From positions 1-28,756 of the forward strand of contig CAJTZL010000039.1 in assembly GCA_910583695.1 (NCBI GenBank): 28,756 nt of DNA, given 5' to 3'. Below the pieces are notes generated by a model. That model saw nothing but the letters and a program-made list of their open reading frames with translations. It was not told where the DNA came from and did not search any database. The position numbers and the translations under genes are program-made. Every line of letters starts with the position of its first letter. The first letter of the stretch is position 1. Origin of the DNA: an uncultured Oscillibacter sp. Its GTDB lineage: Bacteria; Bacillota; Clostridia; Oscillospirales; Oscillospiraceae. Positions 1-6,895 of this stretch are shown here, piece by piece.

Positions 1-184
1 AAAGAGAGAATGCGCCGTGCACGGTGGAAGAGAGAAAACGGGGGCGCGGAAGGGGGGGCAGACGGTTTGCTGCGCAAGTCTCTGCCCGCGGCGTGGTGCG
101 GGCGGGGGTTTGGCGGTGATCGAATGGACCGGCGGCTCTGTTCGCTGCCGCTGGTTCGGCGGGTGAATCGGATGGCGGCTCCGC

Positions 185-213
185 AGGGGCGGACCTGCGT
201 GTCCGCCCCTTTT
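185..213 (+). repeat. GC-rich palindrome with T-run, copy 1
   Basis: AGGGGCGGAC (185-194) and GTCCGCCCCT (201-210) form a perfect 10-bp dyad around a 6-nt loop, followed on the plus strand by TTTT. It could act as an intrinsic terminator for a gene to the left, but a related palindrome lies at 3490-3515, so it may belong to a dispersed repeat family. The rest of 1-265 shows no gene with a convincing start or family resemblance. Confidence 0.6.
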
Positions 214-265
214 CCGGGAACGCCGTTCTATCGAAGGTGAGACGCGGGGCTTCCAGTGTTCTTTT

Positions 266-1609
266 TTAATATTCGCAGTGGTTCAGTGTACCCCACAGCT
301 TCTTGGAAACCTCCAGAATCTGCGCATTGACGGCCTCTTCGTCGATCTCCGTCAGCTGACGGTCTTTCATCAAAATTCTGCCGTTGATCATGGTCGTCTG
401 GCACTGGCGGCCCGTCATGCCGAAGAGCATGTGCCCGTCGATGTTGGCGTCGGAAAACGGCGTGAAGGGCTTGTAGTCCATGACAATCACGTCCGCCGCC
501 GCCCCGGCCTTCAGCACCCCCGTCTCCGGGAATCCGGCCCGCCGGGCCATCTTGGCGTTGTTCTTGAAGAGCATGTCCGTCACCTCGCACCAGCCCACGC
601 CGGGGAGGCAGGCATTGTGCCTCTGGATGGTCAGGGCGGCCTTGATGCTCTCCAGCATGTCGTTGGTATAGGCGTCGGTGCCCAGGCCCACCAGGATGCC
701 CTTCTTGTAGAGCTGGAGCACCGGGGAGCAGCCCACGGCGTTGCCCATATTGCTTTCCGGGTTGTTGACGCACATGGTATCCGTTTCTTTGATGATGTCC
801 ATTTCCGCCGTGTTCACATGGATGCAGTGCCCCAGGATGGTCTTGGGGCCGAGAATCCCGTGGTCCTGGAGCCGCTGGACCGGGCGGCGGCCGTAGTTCT
901 GGAGAGAGTCGTACACGTCGTTCATGCCCTCGGAGACGTGAATGTGGTAGCCCGCCCGTCCGGCGTTGGCGGCGGTCATCCGGTCAAAGGTCTTGTCGGA
1001 GATGGTGAAGAGGGCGTGGCCGCCGAACATGGCCTTGAGCATGTCGGAGGGATGGCTTTCGCAGTAGTCGATGAAATCCTTGTTCTCCTGGACGGACTGG
1101 ACGGCCTTCTCCTCCCCGTCCCGGTCGCTGACCTCATAGCAGAGGCAGGCCCGCATGCCCATGGACTCCGTGACCTTGGCAATTTCCATGAGGGAGCCGG
1201 GAATCTCGCAGAAGGAGGCATGGTGGTCAAAGATGGTGGTGATGCCCTGCTTGATGGAGTCCATCACCAGGGCCTGGGCGCTGGCCCGGGTGGCCGCCAG
1301 ATCCAGGTGGCGGTCGATGTACCACCACTGGCCGTCCAGCACCTCGTAGAAGTTGGTGGGAGCGTAGCCGTTGATGGAGAGGCCCCGGGCCAGGGCGGAG
1401 TAAATGTGGGTATGGGCGTTGATGAGGCCGGGCATGATGACCCCGCCCCTGGCGTCCACAAACTCCGCCTGGGGATACTTCGCCTTCAGGGCGGCGGTTT
1501 CGCCCACCTCGACGATCTTCCCGCCGTCTGTGACCACGCCGCCGTCGGGCAGGTAGCCCGTGCCGCCGGGGTCCCGGGTGATGAGCCTGCCGTTTGCCAG
1601 TAAGATCAT
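266..1609 (-). CDS. ssnA: SsnA-type aminohydrolase (amidohydrolase superfamily)
   Basis: The 447-residue protein is a metal-dependent amidohydrolase of the chlorohydrolase/deaminase branch and most resembles SsnA, a putative aminohydrolase often found with selenium-dependent purine-catabolism genes. The substrate is not established. Visible metal-site elements are H66-x-H68 in INAHTHIYSALARG, a DHHAS segment, HIHVSEG, LGHCIHV and the GLGTDA segment near the C-terminus. The start at 1609 is chosen over an upstream in-frame start at 1684 because GAGGAGG lies just before it and the upstream codons overlap a terminator hairpin. The gene is monocistronic behind a leader of about 150 nt. No xanthine-dehydrogenase-like or other selenium genes are in the window. 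The cytosolic hydrolase call is firm; the SsnA assignment is good but from memory of the family. Confidence 0.75.
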   Translation of the reverse strand: MILLANGRLITRDPGGTGYLPDGGVVTDGGKIVEVGETAALKAKYPQAEFVDARGGVIMPGLINAHTHIYSALARGLSINGYAPTNFYEVLDGQWWYIDRHLDLAATRASAQALVMDSIKQGITTIFDHHASFCEIPGSLMEIAKVTESMGMRACLCYEVSDRDGEEKAVQSVQENKDFIDYCESHPSDMLKAMFGGHALFTISDKTFDRMTAANAGRAGYHIHVSEGMNDVYDSLQNYGRRPVQRLQDHGILGPKTILGHCIHVNTAEMDIIKETDTMCVNNPESNMGNAVGCSPVLQLYKKGILVGLGTDAYTNDMLESIKAALTIQRHNACLPGVGWCEVTDMLFKNNAKMARRAGFPETGVLKAGAAADVIVMDYKPFTPFSDANIDGHMLFGMTGRQCQTTMINGRILMKDRQLTEIDEEAVNAQILEVSKKLWGTLNHCEY

Positions 1610-1643
1610 AGTAAGAGTCCTCCTCAAGAATTGGATTTTGGGT

Positions 1644-1684
1644 AAAAAAGAAAGGCGCCCCAAATCCACTCGGACTTGAAACAC
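1644..1684 (-). terminator. Intrinsic terminator in the ssnA leader (attenuator)
   Basis: Read on the minus strand, 1684-1671 and 1668-1654 pair over 14 bp (several G-U pairs) around a 4-nt loop. The transcript then reads TTTCTTTTTT (1653-1644). It lies between the ssnA promoter and start codon, so it must be conditional. An alternative hairpin pairs GGATTTGGGG (1667-1658) with CCCAAAATCC (1642-1633) across the T-run. Confidence 0.7.
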
Positions 1685-1761
1685 CCATCGGCTCGCACGG
1701 AGAGACAGGTGCGGGCCCGTGCGCGCGGCACTCCGTTGCAGCCATCTATCCTTGCTTATTG
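1685..1761 (-). ncRNA. Structured 5' leader of ssnA, candidate riboswitch of unassigned class
   Basis: On the minus-strand transcript GGCT (1743-1740) pairs with AGCC (1693-1690), and ACGGAG (1736-1731) pairs with CTCCGT (1702-1697), separated by a 3x3 internal loop. A GC-rich apical part fills 1703-1730. This element sits directly before the terminator at 1644-1684 and is placed like an aptamer. I looked for hallmarks of purine, TPP, FMN, cobalamin, THF, fluoride and cyclic-di-GMP riboswitches and matched none convincingly. The existence of structure is seen in the sequence; a sensing role is inference. Confidence 0.5.
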
Positions 1762-1767
1762 CCTCTT

Positions 1768-1796
1768 ATTATAGCGGAATGCCCGCAAAAATGCAA
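1768..1796 (-). promoter_or_regulatory. Promoter of ssnA
   Basis: Minus strand TTGCAT (1796-1791), 17-nt spacer, TATAAT (1773-1768). Transcription would start near 1761, giving a leader of about 150 nt before the ssnA start at 1609. Confidence 0.8.
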
Positions 1797-1870
1797 GCCC
1801 CCAAACAGAGAACTTTCCCGCGTCTTTTTAGACAAAACGCCGGAAACTTCCTGCCCGTCCGGGGGCTTGC
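1793..1870 (-). terminator. Possible long-loop terminator after the DtxR-type gene
   Basis: A perfect 10-bp inverted repeat (GGGGGCTTGC at 1861-1870 and GCAAGCCCCC at 1793-1802) is separated by 58 nt and followed on the minus strand by ATTTTTGC. It could terminate the regulator transcript. Its distal arm overlaps the -35 box of the ssnA promoter. The long loop makes it an unusual terminator. Confidence 0.35.
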
Positions 1871-1882
1871 CGCCGGCTGTGG

Positions 1883-2266
1883 TCAGAGACCGCGGCCGGC
1901 GGGGCCGTCCTCCACATAGGCGCAGATGCGCCCGAAGGTTTCCTCGCTGAGGTCGTGCTCCACCTTGCAGGCGTCCGCCGCGGCCTGTTCCGGGGAGACG
2001 CCCATCAGCTCAAAGAGCTTGGTGATGGTCTTGTGGCGGCGGTAGATGCGGCTGGCGATTTCCATGCCGGTGGCGGTCAGGGTGATGCTTCCATCCCCGG
2101 CCATGACGATATAACCGCTTTCCCGCAGCTTTTTCATGGCGATGCTGACGCTGGGCTTGGAGTATCCCAATTTGTTCACCACGTCGATGGACCGGACCTG
2201 GCCGGACTGCTCCTGGATGATGAGGATGGACTCCAGATAGTCTTCCGCGGATTCGTGTATGACCAA
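1883..2266 (-). CDS. DtxR/MntR-family metal-dependent transcriptional regulator
   Basis: The 127-residue protein has the N-terminal winged helix of the DtxR family (HESAEDYLESILII, then VRSIDVVNKLGYSKPSVS as the recognition helix region), followed by the metal-binding/dimerisation helices (RHKTITKLFELMGV, HDLSEET). It lacks the third SH3-like domain of DtxR/IdeR, so its size matches the short MntR group. Such proteins repress iron or manganese uptake genes when metal is bound. The start is a TTG at 2266 with GGAGG nine bases upstream; no ATG fits. No metal-uptake gene adjoins it, so its targets and its metal (Mn or Fe) are unknown. A near-perfect palindrome at its own -10 suggests autoregulation. 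Confidence 0.85.
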   Translation of the reverse strand: MVIHESAEDYLESILIIQEQSGQVRSIDVVNKLGYSKPSVSIAMKKLRESGYIVMAGDGSITLTATGMEIASRIYRRHKTITKLFELMGVSPEQAAADACKVEHDLSEETFGRICAYVEDGPAGRGL

Positions 2267-2293
2267 AACGATGCGCCTCCCTTCTGCTTAATT

Positions 2294-2327
2294 CTACCAT
2301 GATAGCAAAGTTTTCCAAATAATGCAA
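2294..2327 (-). promoter_or_regulatory. Promoter of the DtxR-type gene with overlapping palindrome
   Basis: Minus strand TTGCAT (2327-2322), 17-nt spacer, TATCAT (2304-2299). The sequence CTATCATGGTAG (2305-2294) is a 12-nt near-palindrome covering the -10 box and could be the operator of the regulator itself (inference). Confidence 0.65.
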
Positions 2328-2394
2328 GTTGCGATTGTCACAAGTTTCGGAAATATTTGGGAATTTTTGCTATTTCCTGGGCCGTTGCGGCAGG

Positions 2395-2425
2395 AAAACA
2401 GGGCGGAACCGTCAGGCTCCGCCCT
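2395..2425 (-). terminator. Terminator after ribU
   Basis: Minus strand GGGCGGAGCC, 4-nt loop, GGTTCCGCCC, then TGTTTTCC. It lies 33 nt after the ribU stop codon and separates ribU from the downstream DtxR-type gene. Confidence 0.85.
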
Positions 2426-2456
2426 GGGATTCAAGGGACTATGAGAGGTTTGCGGC

Positions 2457-3158
2457 TCAGATTTTTCCCGCCAGCACCAGCACCAGCAGAACGAAAGTGG
2501 CAAGCAGTGCCAGGGAGAACAGCAGGAAGCCCGCGTCGAAGCGGTCGCCGCCGGAGGCCATGCCCTCCCGCTCGGGAGCCAGCCGGGCCTTCCGCAGGGC
2601 AGTGACCACGGGCTTGTAGAGGAGCAGGATCAGGGCCATGTTCAGCCCGCCCTTCACCAGATTGAAGGGGAGGAACACGGTGGGCAGCATTCCGGCCACG
2701 GTTTCCCGGGGAATGCCCATGTAGAGAGGGGTGATCAGGTAGTTCCAGAGAACCATGACCACCGTCAGCACCACGGTGCCCAGGGCCAGACCCAGCACCG
2801 CGCCCTTCCGGGTGCACATTTTTTTGTAGACAAAGGAGGCGGTGCAGCAGAAGGCGCAGGTAGCCAGCACATTCATGACAAGGCCGATGGGGCCGGTGTC
2901 GCTGACGGTGAACATCTCCACCAGGGCCACCACGATGGAGATGACGGCGGCGGAGAGGGGCCCGAAGAGGAAGCCGCCGATGCAGACCACGGTGTCCTTC
3001 ACATCCATCTGAAGGAAGCCGGAAACCTGGGGCAGCAGCTTGCTCAGCAGCATGGCGACGTAGGTCAGGGCGGTGAGCATGGCCAGGGAGGTGACGGTTT
3101 TGACAGTCACCTGGGAGCGGGCAGTGGGGATGGCGCCGGTGTTGTTGAAATCGGACAT
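2457..3158 (-). CDS. ribU: Riboflavin ECF transporter S component RibU
   Basis: The 233-residue protein has about six hydrophobic segments and the pattern of the RibU substrate-binding S component (MDVKDTVVCIGGFLFGPLS, then the conserved NYLITPLYMG-like loop). RibU binds riboflavin at the outer face and is powered by a shared ATPase/EcfT module, which is not in this window. The start at 3158 has AAAGGAG nine bases upstream. The upstream FMN riboswitch strongly supports riboflavin or a flavin as substrate. The gene forms a single-gene transcript ending at the terminator at 2395-2425. The C-terminal helix (FLLFSLALLATFVLLVLVLAGKI region) adds a hydrophobic tail after a charged loop. Confidence 0.92.
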   Translation of the reverse strand: MSDFNNTGAIPTARSQVTVKTVTSLAMLTALTYVAMLLSKLLPQVSGFLQMDVKDTVVCIGGFLFGPLSAAVISIVVALVEMFTVSDTGPIGLVMNVLATCAFCCTASFVYKKMCTRKGAVLGLALGTVVLTVVMVLWNYLITPLYMGIPRETVAGMLPTVFLPFNLVKGGLNMALILLLYKPVVTALRKARLAPEREGMASGGDRFDAGFLLFSLALLATFVLLVLVLAGKI

Positions 3159-3183
3159 AAGAAAACACTCCTTTACATACTTG

Positions 3184-3217
3184 AAAACACCCTGGATCCT
3201 TTGACTTCTCCAAGGTG
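3184..3217 (-). terminator. Putative expression-platform terminator of the FMN riboswitch
   Basis: Minus strand CACCTTGGA (3217-3209) pairs with TCCAGGGTG (3196-3188) over 9 bp with one G-U pair, followed by TTTT (3187-3184). It lies between the aptamer and ribU, as expected for transcriptional control by FMN. Confidence 0.5.
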
Positions 3218-3267
3218 AACAAGCAGCAAAGAAGCGCGCAAAATACGCGCGGACTTACGCCGCACTC

Positions 3268-3397
3268 ATCTTCTTCCATCCAGACTGTCACTGTTGGTCC
3301 CGGAGTTTCACCGGGTCAGCGGGGGCCGTGCTTTTTGAAAACGGCCTCCGGTCGCGGACTGTACCGCCAGTGGGGAATTGCACCCCGCCCTGAAGAC
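3268..3397 (-). ncRNA. FMN riboswitch (RFN element)
   Basis: Reading the minus strand from 3397, the conserved RFN blocks appear in order: GGGGTGCAATTCCCC-type hairpin, CTGGCGGTA, AGTCCGCGA, a variable GC-rich arm, CCGGTGAAACTCCGG, CCAACAGTGACAGTCTGGATG, and closing P1 strands GTCTTC/GAAGAT. FMN binding to this class turns expression off. It controls ribU directly downstream. Confidence 0.96.
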
Positions 3398-3425
3398 AAA
3401 GTATTCAGTTGCATTTTCTGAGCCT

Positions 3426-3454
3426 AGTATACGACGGCGGAGCGGAAAATGCAA
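3426..3454 (-). promoter_or_regulatory. Promoter of the riboswitch-ribU transcript
   Basis: Minus strand TTGCAT (3454-3449), 17-nt spacer, TATACT (3431-3426). The start point would be near 3419, just upstream of the aptamer. Confidence 0.8.
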
Positions 3455-3489
3455 GCCCTAATTTTTGCTTTTTACAGAGAGGACCCCGC

Positions 3490-3515
3490 AGGGGCGGACA
3501 CACGGGGCCGCCCCT
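3490..3515. repeat. GC-rich palindrome, copy 2
   Basis: AGGGGCGG (3490-3497) and CCGCCCCT (3508-3515) form a dyad with a 10-nt loop. The left arm and its flank (CCGCAGGGGCGGAC at both sites) match the palindrome at 181-210, which suggests a dispersed repeat. It lies between the divergent ribU and dinB promoters. Confidence 0.55.
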
Positions 3516-3572
3516 ATAGGTTTGCCCCGGGACCGTTCCGCACCCGGAAGTGCACGCGCCGGGTTTTTCCCC

Positions 3573-3601
3573 TTTTCAAAACAGAACGAATGTGCTATTA
3601 T
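3573..3601 (+). promoter_or_regulatory. Probable promoter of dinB
   Basis: TTTTCA (3573-3578), 17-nt spacer, TATTAT (3596-3601) preceded by TGTGC, giving an extended -10 element. I see no LexA/SOS box around it. Confidence 0.5.
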
Positions 3602-3630
3602 AAGGCCATCAACCCGAGAGGAGGCCCCCC

Positions 3631-4854
3631 ATGGACCGCGTGATTCTCCACTGCGACCTGAACAGCTTCTACGCCTCCGTGGAGCTGCTGGACCATCCGG
3701 AGCTGAGGAAGCTCCCCGTGGCCGTCTGCGGGGACCCCGCCTCCCGCCACGGCATCATCCTGGCGAAAAACGACCCCGCCAAGCGCTTCGGTGTTCAGAC
3801 GGCGGAGACCATCTGGCAGGCCAGGAAGAAGTGCCCGGAGCTGATTCTCCTGCCGCCGCATCACCGGCTTTACCGGGAGTACTCCCGGAAGGTCAACGCC
3901 ATTTACGACGAGTACACGGATCTGGTGGAGCCCTTCGGCATTGACGAGAGCTGGCTGGACGTGACCCACACCCTCCACCTCTTCGGCATGGACGGGGCGG
4001 TTCTGGCGGATACCCTCCGGCGGCGGGTGAGGCAGGAGCTGGGGCTGACCCTCTCCGTGGGGGTTTCCTTCAACAAGGTCTTTGCCAAGCTGGGCAGCGA
4101 CTACAAAAAGCCCGACGCTACCACCGTCATCTCCCGGGAGAACTGGCGGGAGACCGTCTGGCCCCTTCCGGTGGGGGACATGCTCTACGTGGGGAGCGCG
4201 GCCAGAAAGCTCCTGGGGCCCTATGGCGTACGGACCATCGGGGAGCTGGCGGCCTGTTCCCGGGAGATGCTGGAGGAGCTGATGGGGAAGCTGGGGGGCC
4301 AGCTTCACGATTACGCCTGCGGCTGCGACCGGGAGCCGGTCCGCTCCCGCCACCAGCCGGAGCCGGTGAAGTCCGTGGGCAACGGCGCCACCTTCCCGAA
4401 GAACCTCACCACCCGGGCCCAGGTTTCGGCGGGCATCGGCCTGCTGGCGGACAGCGTGGCGGGGCGGCTCCGCCGGGCGGGGCTCTATGCGGGGGGCGTC
4501 CATGTGACGGTCCGGGACCCGGCCTTTCACGACCGCTCCCGCCAGCGCCAGCTCCCGGCCCCCACCCATTTGATTCGGGACCTCTCCGCCGCCGCCCTGG
4601 AGTTGGCCGGGGAGCTCTGGAAGCCCCCCAGTCCCGTCCGGGCCCTGACGGTGACGGCCATCCACCTGACGCCGGAGGAGGAGACCTATGAACAGGCGGA
4701 CCTCTTCACCGCCGGAGAGAACCGGGAGCGGCAGGAGCGGCTGGAGGCCGCCATGGACGGTATCCGGCGGCGGTACGGAAGCGGGTCCATCGCCTTCGGC
4801 ACGGCGAAGCCGGAGGAACCGGAGGACGGGGGGAGCTTCCGGAGGAGAGGGTGA
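3631..4854 (+). CDS. dinB: DNA polymerase IV (Y-family translesion polymerase)
   Basis: The 407-residue protein is an error-prone Y-family polymerase that copies damaged DNA. The palm shows CDLNSFYASVE with metal ligand D9 and the FGIDES motif with D105-E106, both intact. SVGVSFNKVFAKLGSDYKKPD continues the catalytic core, followed by the helix-hairpin-helix thumb (LGPYGVRTIGELAACS) and the little-finger domain. A QADLF pentapeptide at 355-359 matches the sliding-clamp binding consensus, and a charged tail follows. The start at 3631 has GAGAGGAGG upstream. The gene stands alone, convergent with the uridine-kinase-like gene. No LexA box was found, so SOS control is not shown. Confidence 0.95.
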   Translation: MDRVILHCDLNSFYASVELLDHPELRKLPVAVCGDPASRHGIILAKNDPAKRFGVQTAETIWQARKKCPELILLPPHHRLYREYSRKVNAIYDEYTDLVEPFGIDESWLDVTHTLHLFGMDGAVLADTLRRRVRQELGLTLSVGVSFNKVFAKLGSDYKKPDATTVISRENWRETVWPLPVGDMLYVGSAARKLLGPYGVRTIGELAACSREMLEELMGKLGGQLHDYACGCDREPVRSRHQPEPVKSVGNGATFPKNLTTRAQVSAGIGLLADSVAGRLRRAGLYAGGVHVTVRDPAFHDRSRQRQLPAPTHLIRDLSAAALELAGELWKPPSPVRALTVTAIHLTPEEETYEQADLFTAGENRERQERLEAAMDGIRRRYGSGSIAFGTAKPEEPEDGGSFRRRG

Positions 4855-4920
4855 GCGTTCCCCGGCGGGGAGAACGTGCGCGGCATATCTTTATGCGGTA
4901 TATGTTTGAGAGGAGAAAGA

Positions 4921-4938
4921 AGCGGCTTTTCAGCCGCT
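4921..4938 (-). terminator. Hairpin between convergent dinB and the uridine-kinase-like gene
   Basis: AGCGGCT, 4-nt loop, AGCCGCT. On the minus strand it is followed by TCTTTCTCC, a weak T-rich tract, so it probably ends the minus-strand transcript. It may also serve dinB. Confidence 0.6.
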
Positions 4939-4945
4939 CCTTGGG

Positions 4946-5563
4946 TCATTCCCGGTCGATATGGTTTTGAATCCTCTGCATGATCATCTCCAGGGCCACC
5001 AGATTGTGGCCCCCCTCCAGAACAATGATGTCCGCGTACTTCCGGGAGGGCTCCACATACTGCTCGTGCATGGGCTTCACTGTGGTCAGATACTGGGTGA
5101 CGACGGAGCGCAGGGTCCGCCCCCGTTCCTCCACGTCCCGGAGACAGCGGCGGAGGATGCGTTCGTCGGCGTCGGTCTCCACAAAAATCTTGATGTCGAA
5201 GAGCTCCCGGAGACGGGGCTCGTGGAGAATCAGAAAGCCCTCCACAATCAAAACCTTGGTGGGGAAGATCTCCACCGTTTTGTCCGTCCGGTTGTGGTCC
5301 ACATAGGAGTACACCGGGCACTGGACGGGCCGTCCCTCCCGCAGTTCCCGGAGGTGCCGAACCAGCAGGTCCGTTTCAAAGGCGTCGGGGTGGTCGTAGT
5401 TCTGGAGGGCCCGCTCCTCATAGGTCTTGCCCTCCTGCCGCCTGTAGTAGCTGTCGTGTCCGATGACGGTGACGCTGCCGCCGAAGTGGTCTTTCAGATG
5501 CTGGGCCAGGGTGGTCTTTCCGGAGCCGCTGCCTCCGGCGATGCCGATGATGATGGCGCTCAT
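4946..5563 (-). CDS. udk: Uridine kinase / phosphoribulokinase-family kinase
   Basis: The 205-residue protein matches uridine kinase in length and motifs: P-loop G10-GSGSGKT-T17, the YY segment in GHDSYYRRQ, NYDHPDAF and YSYVDHNRT (substrate loop), and VLIVEGFLIL (Walker B region). The family phosphorylates uridine and cytidine with ATP or GTP in pyrimidine salvage. Start 5563 is preferred over an upstream in-frame start at 5653 because GGGAGGAA precedes it and the family begins here. It is a single-gene transcript from the promoter at 5606-5633. Function among close P-loop kinases of this fold is likely but not proven. Confidence 0.9.
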   Translation of the reverse strand: MSAIIIGIAGGSGSGKTTLAQHLKDHFGGSVTVIGHDSYYRRQEGKTYEERALQNYDHPDAFETDLLVRHLRELREGRPVQCPVYSYVDHNRTDKTVEIFPTKVLIVEGFLILHEPRLRELFDIKIFVETDADERILRRCLRDVEERGRTLRSVVTQYLTTVKPMHEQYVEPSRKYADIIVLEGGHNLVALEMIMQRIQNHIDRE

Positions 5564-5605
5564 ACCGTGTTCCTCCCGTCGGTTCGATTCGATTCTCCAA
5601 GTTCC

Positions 5606-5633
5606 ATTATATGGTTCCGGGGCGAAAAAGCAA
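5606..5633 (-). promoter_or_regulatory. Promoter of the uridine-kinase-like gene
   Basis: Minus strand TTGCTT (5633-5628), 16-nt spacer, TATAAT (5611-5606). Confidence 0.75.
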
Positions 5634-5673
5634 GGAGAACCTGAAAAGTTCACAAATTTTGACGAACTCGCAC

Positions 5674-5702
5674 TTGACGGCGGCCTGGAAAATGGATATG
5701 AT
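5674..5702 (+). promoter_or_regulatory. Promoter of the zinc-ribbon/SH3b gene
   Basis: TTGACG (5674-5679), 17-nt spacer, TATGAT (5697-5702). The leader to the start at 5768 would be about 60 nt. Confidence 0.75.
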
Positions 5703-5767
5703 AGAAAATGCGATGATAGCAGAACCCCATGGTTTTGACGGGAACGATCACATACGGGAGGACCGAC

Positions 5768-6850
5768 ATGGCAATGAAACGCTGCCCCATCTGCGGGGAG
5801 AGATATTCCGATACATATAAAAACTGCCCCTTCTGCGAGGAGGAGGAATACTGGGAGGACGAACAGCAGGAGCCTGCCCGCCGCCCCATTCTCCGGGAGG
5901 GCGTCCGGAGCCCCGGCGGCCGTGGCGGCCGGAGCGCCTACAGCATCGTGACGCCGATTTTGATCGTGCTGATTGTGCTGATGGCCCTGCTGCTGGTTTA
6001 CCTGCTCTATGGGGACAAGCTGTTCAACAAGGACGGAAAGACGCCGCCGGACGACAACCAGCCGGGCATCTCCACGCCGGCGGAGCCCCCCGTCACGCCG
6101 GACAAGACCCCCGCAACGGACCCCGATGAAACGGAGGAGCCCGACGGCACCAGCGAACCCTCCGGCACGGATACGCCGGGGGAGGACGCCCCCGGCACCG
6201 GAACCATGCCCGAAGGCAATGCCGGAAGCTCCGGCACGGACTCCGGCGGAAGCTCCGGCACAGCTTCCGGCGGAAGCTCCGGCGGCATGAGCTACGCCTC
6301 CGCCGCGGCCCTGCCCGGCGGGCTGACCCTCAACAGCACGGACTTCAGCCGGAAGCCCTCCGAGGGAGCCTGGAAGCTGCGGGTTTCCGGCGGCACCGGC
6401 ACCTATACCTGGATCAGCGAAAATCCCGCCATTGCAACTGTGGCCGGCGACGGAACGGTTACGCCCGTGGCCCGGGGCATCACCAACGTCCTGGTGACGG
6501 ACGGGTCGAAGAAGGCCGTGTGCATCGTCCGCGTCACCGGCGACCCGGTGTCGTCCTCCGGCGGCGGAAGCACGCCCACCACTACGCCCAGCACGCCCAC
6601 GACCAACACGCCCTCCTCCGGCGGGGCCCTGAAGGCGGGCAAGGCCGTGGTCATCAACGGCGGCAACGGCGTCCGGGTCCGCTCCGGCCCCGGCACCAGC
6701 TACGACATCCTGGCCACGGTGCCCAACGGCGGCTCCGTCCAGGTGGTCCGTGCCACGGGGACCGACGACTGGTATGAGATTACTTTCACCGCCGTAGGCG
6801 GCGTGACCACCACCGGCTATATGAAGGGCGAGTTCCTGGCAAACGGCTGA
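5768..6850 (+). CDS. Membrane-anchored zinc-ribbon protein with Big2-like and SH3b domains
   Basis: The 360-residue protein begins with a short zinc ribbon (C6-PI-C9 and C20-PF-C23), then one transmembrane helix at about 57-81, then a long Pro/Thr/Gly/Ser/Asp-rich spacer (about 90-180) with short GSSG-type repeats. A bacterial Ig-like group-2 domain (about 186-257) follows, then a second Thr/Pro/Ser spacer and a C-terminal SH3b domain (about 293-360, with VRVRSGPGTSYDILATVPNG). The topology suggests an N-terminal zinc ribbon inside and a C-terminal wall-binding SH3b domain outside. The start at 5768 is chosen over 5729 because GGGAGG lies six bases before it and the zinc ribbon starts there. 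It forms its own transcript with a strong terminator. The molecular role is unknown; a cell-wall role is inference. Confidence 0.8.
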   Translation: MAMKRCPICGERYSDTYKNCPFCEEEEYWEDEQQEPARRPILREGVRSPGGRGGRSAYSIVTPILIVLIVLMALLLVYLLYGDKLFNKDGKTPPDDNQPGISTPAEPPVTPDKTPATDPDETEEPDGTSEPSGTDTPGEDAPGTGTMPEGNAGSSGTDSGGSSGTASGGSSGGMSYASAAALPGGLTLNSTDFSRKPSEGAWKLRVSGGTGTYTWISENPAIATVAGDGTVTPVARGITNVLVTDGSKKAVCIVRVTGDPVSSSGGGSTPTTTPSTPTTNTPSSGGALKAGKAVVINGGNGVRVRSGPGTSYDILATVPNGGSVQVVRATGTDDWYEITFTAVGGVTTTGYMKGEFLANG

Positions 6851-6860
6851 GACAAAACGG

Positions 6861-6895
6861 CATCCCCGGACGGTTTCCGTCCGGGGATGTTTCTT
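6861..6895 (+). terminator. Terminator after the zinc-ribbon/SH3b gene
   Basis: CATCCCCGGACGG (6861-6873) and its perfect complement (6877-6889) form a 13-bp stem with a TTT loop, followed by TTTCTT. Confidence 0.93.

Noticed and set aside
10..240. 76-residue frame at the left edge
   Set aside because: Low-complexity Arg/Gly content, no ribosome site, and its end runs through the palindrome.
1610..1761. Purine riboswitch in the ssnA leader
   Set aside because: The conserved GTTTCTAC and TATGG core sequences are absent and the helix layout differs, despite the shared ATGGGTGT junction with guaD.
2431..3291. Longer alternative frame over ribU
   Set aside because: It is in a different frame from the RibU protein, begins inside the FMN riboswitch and has no family features.
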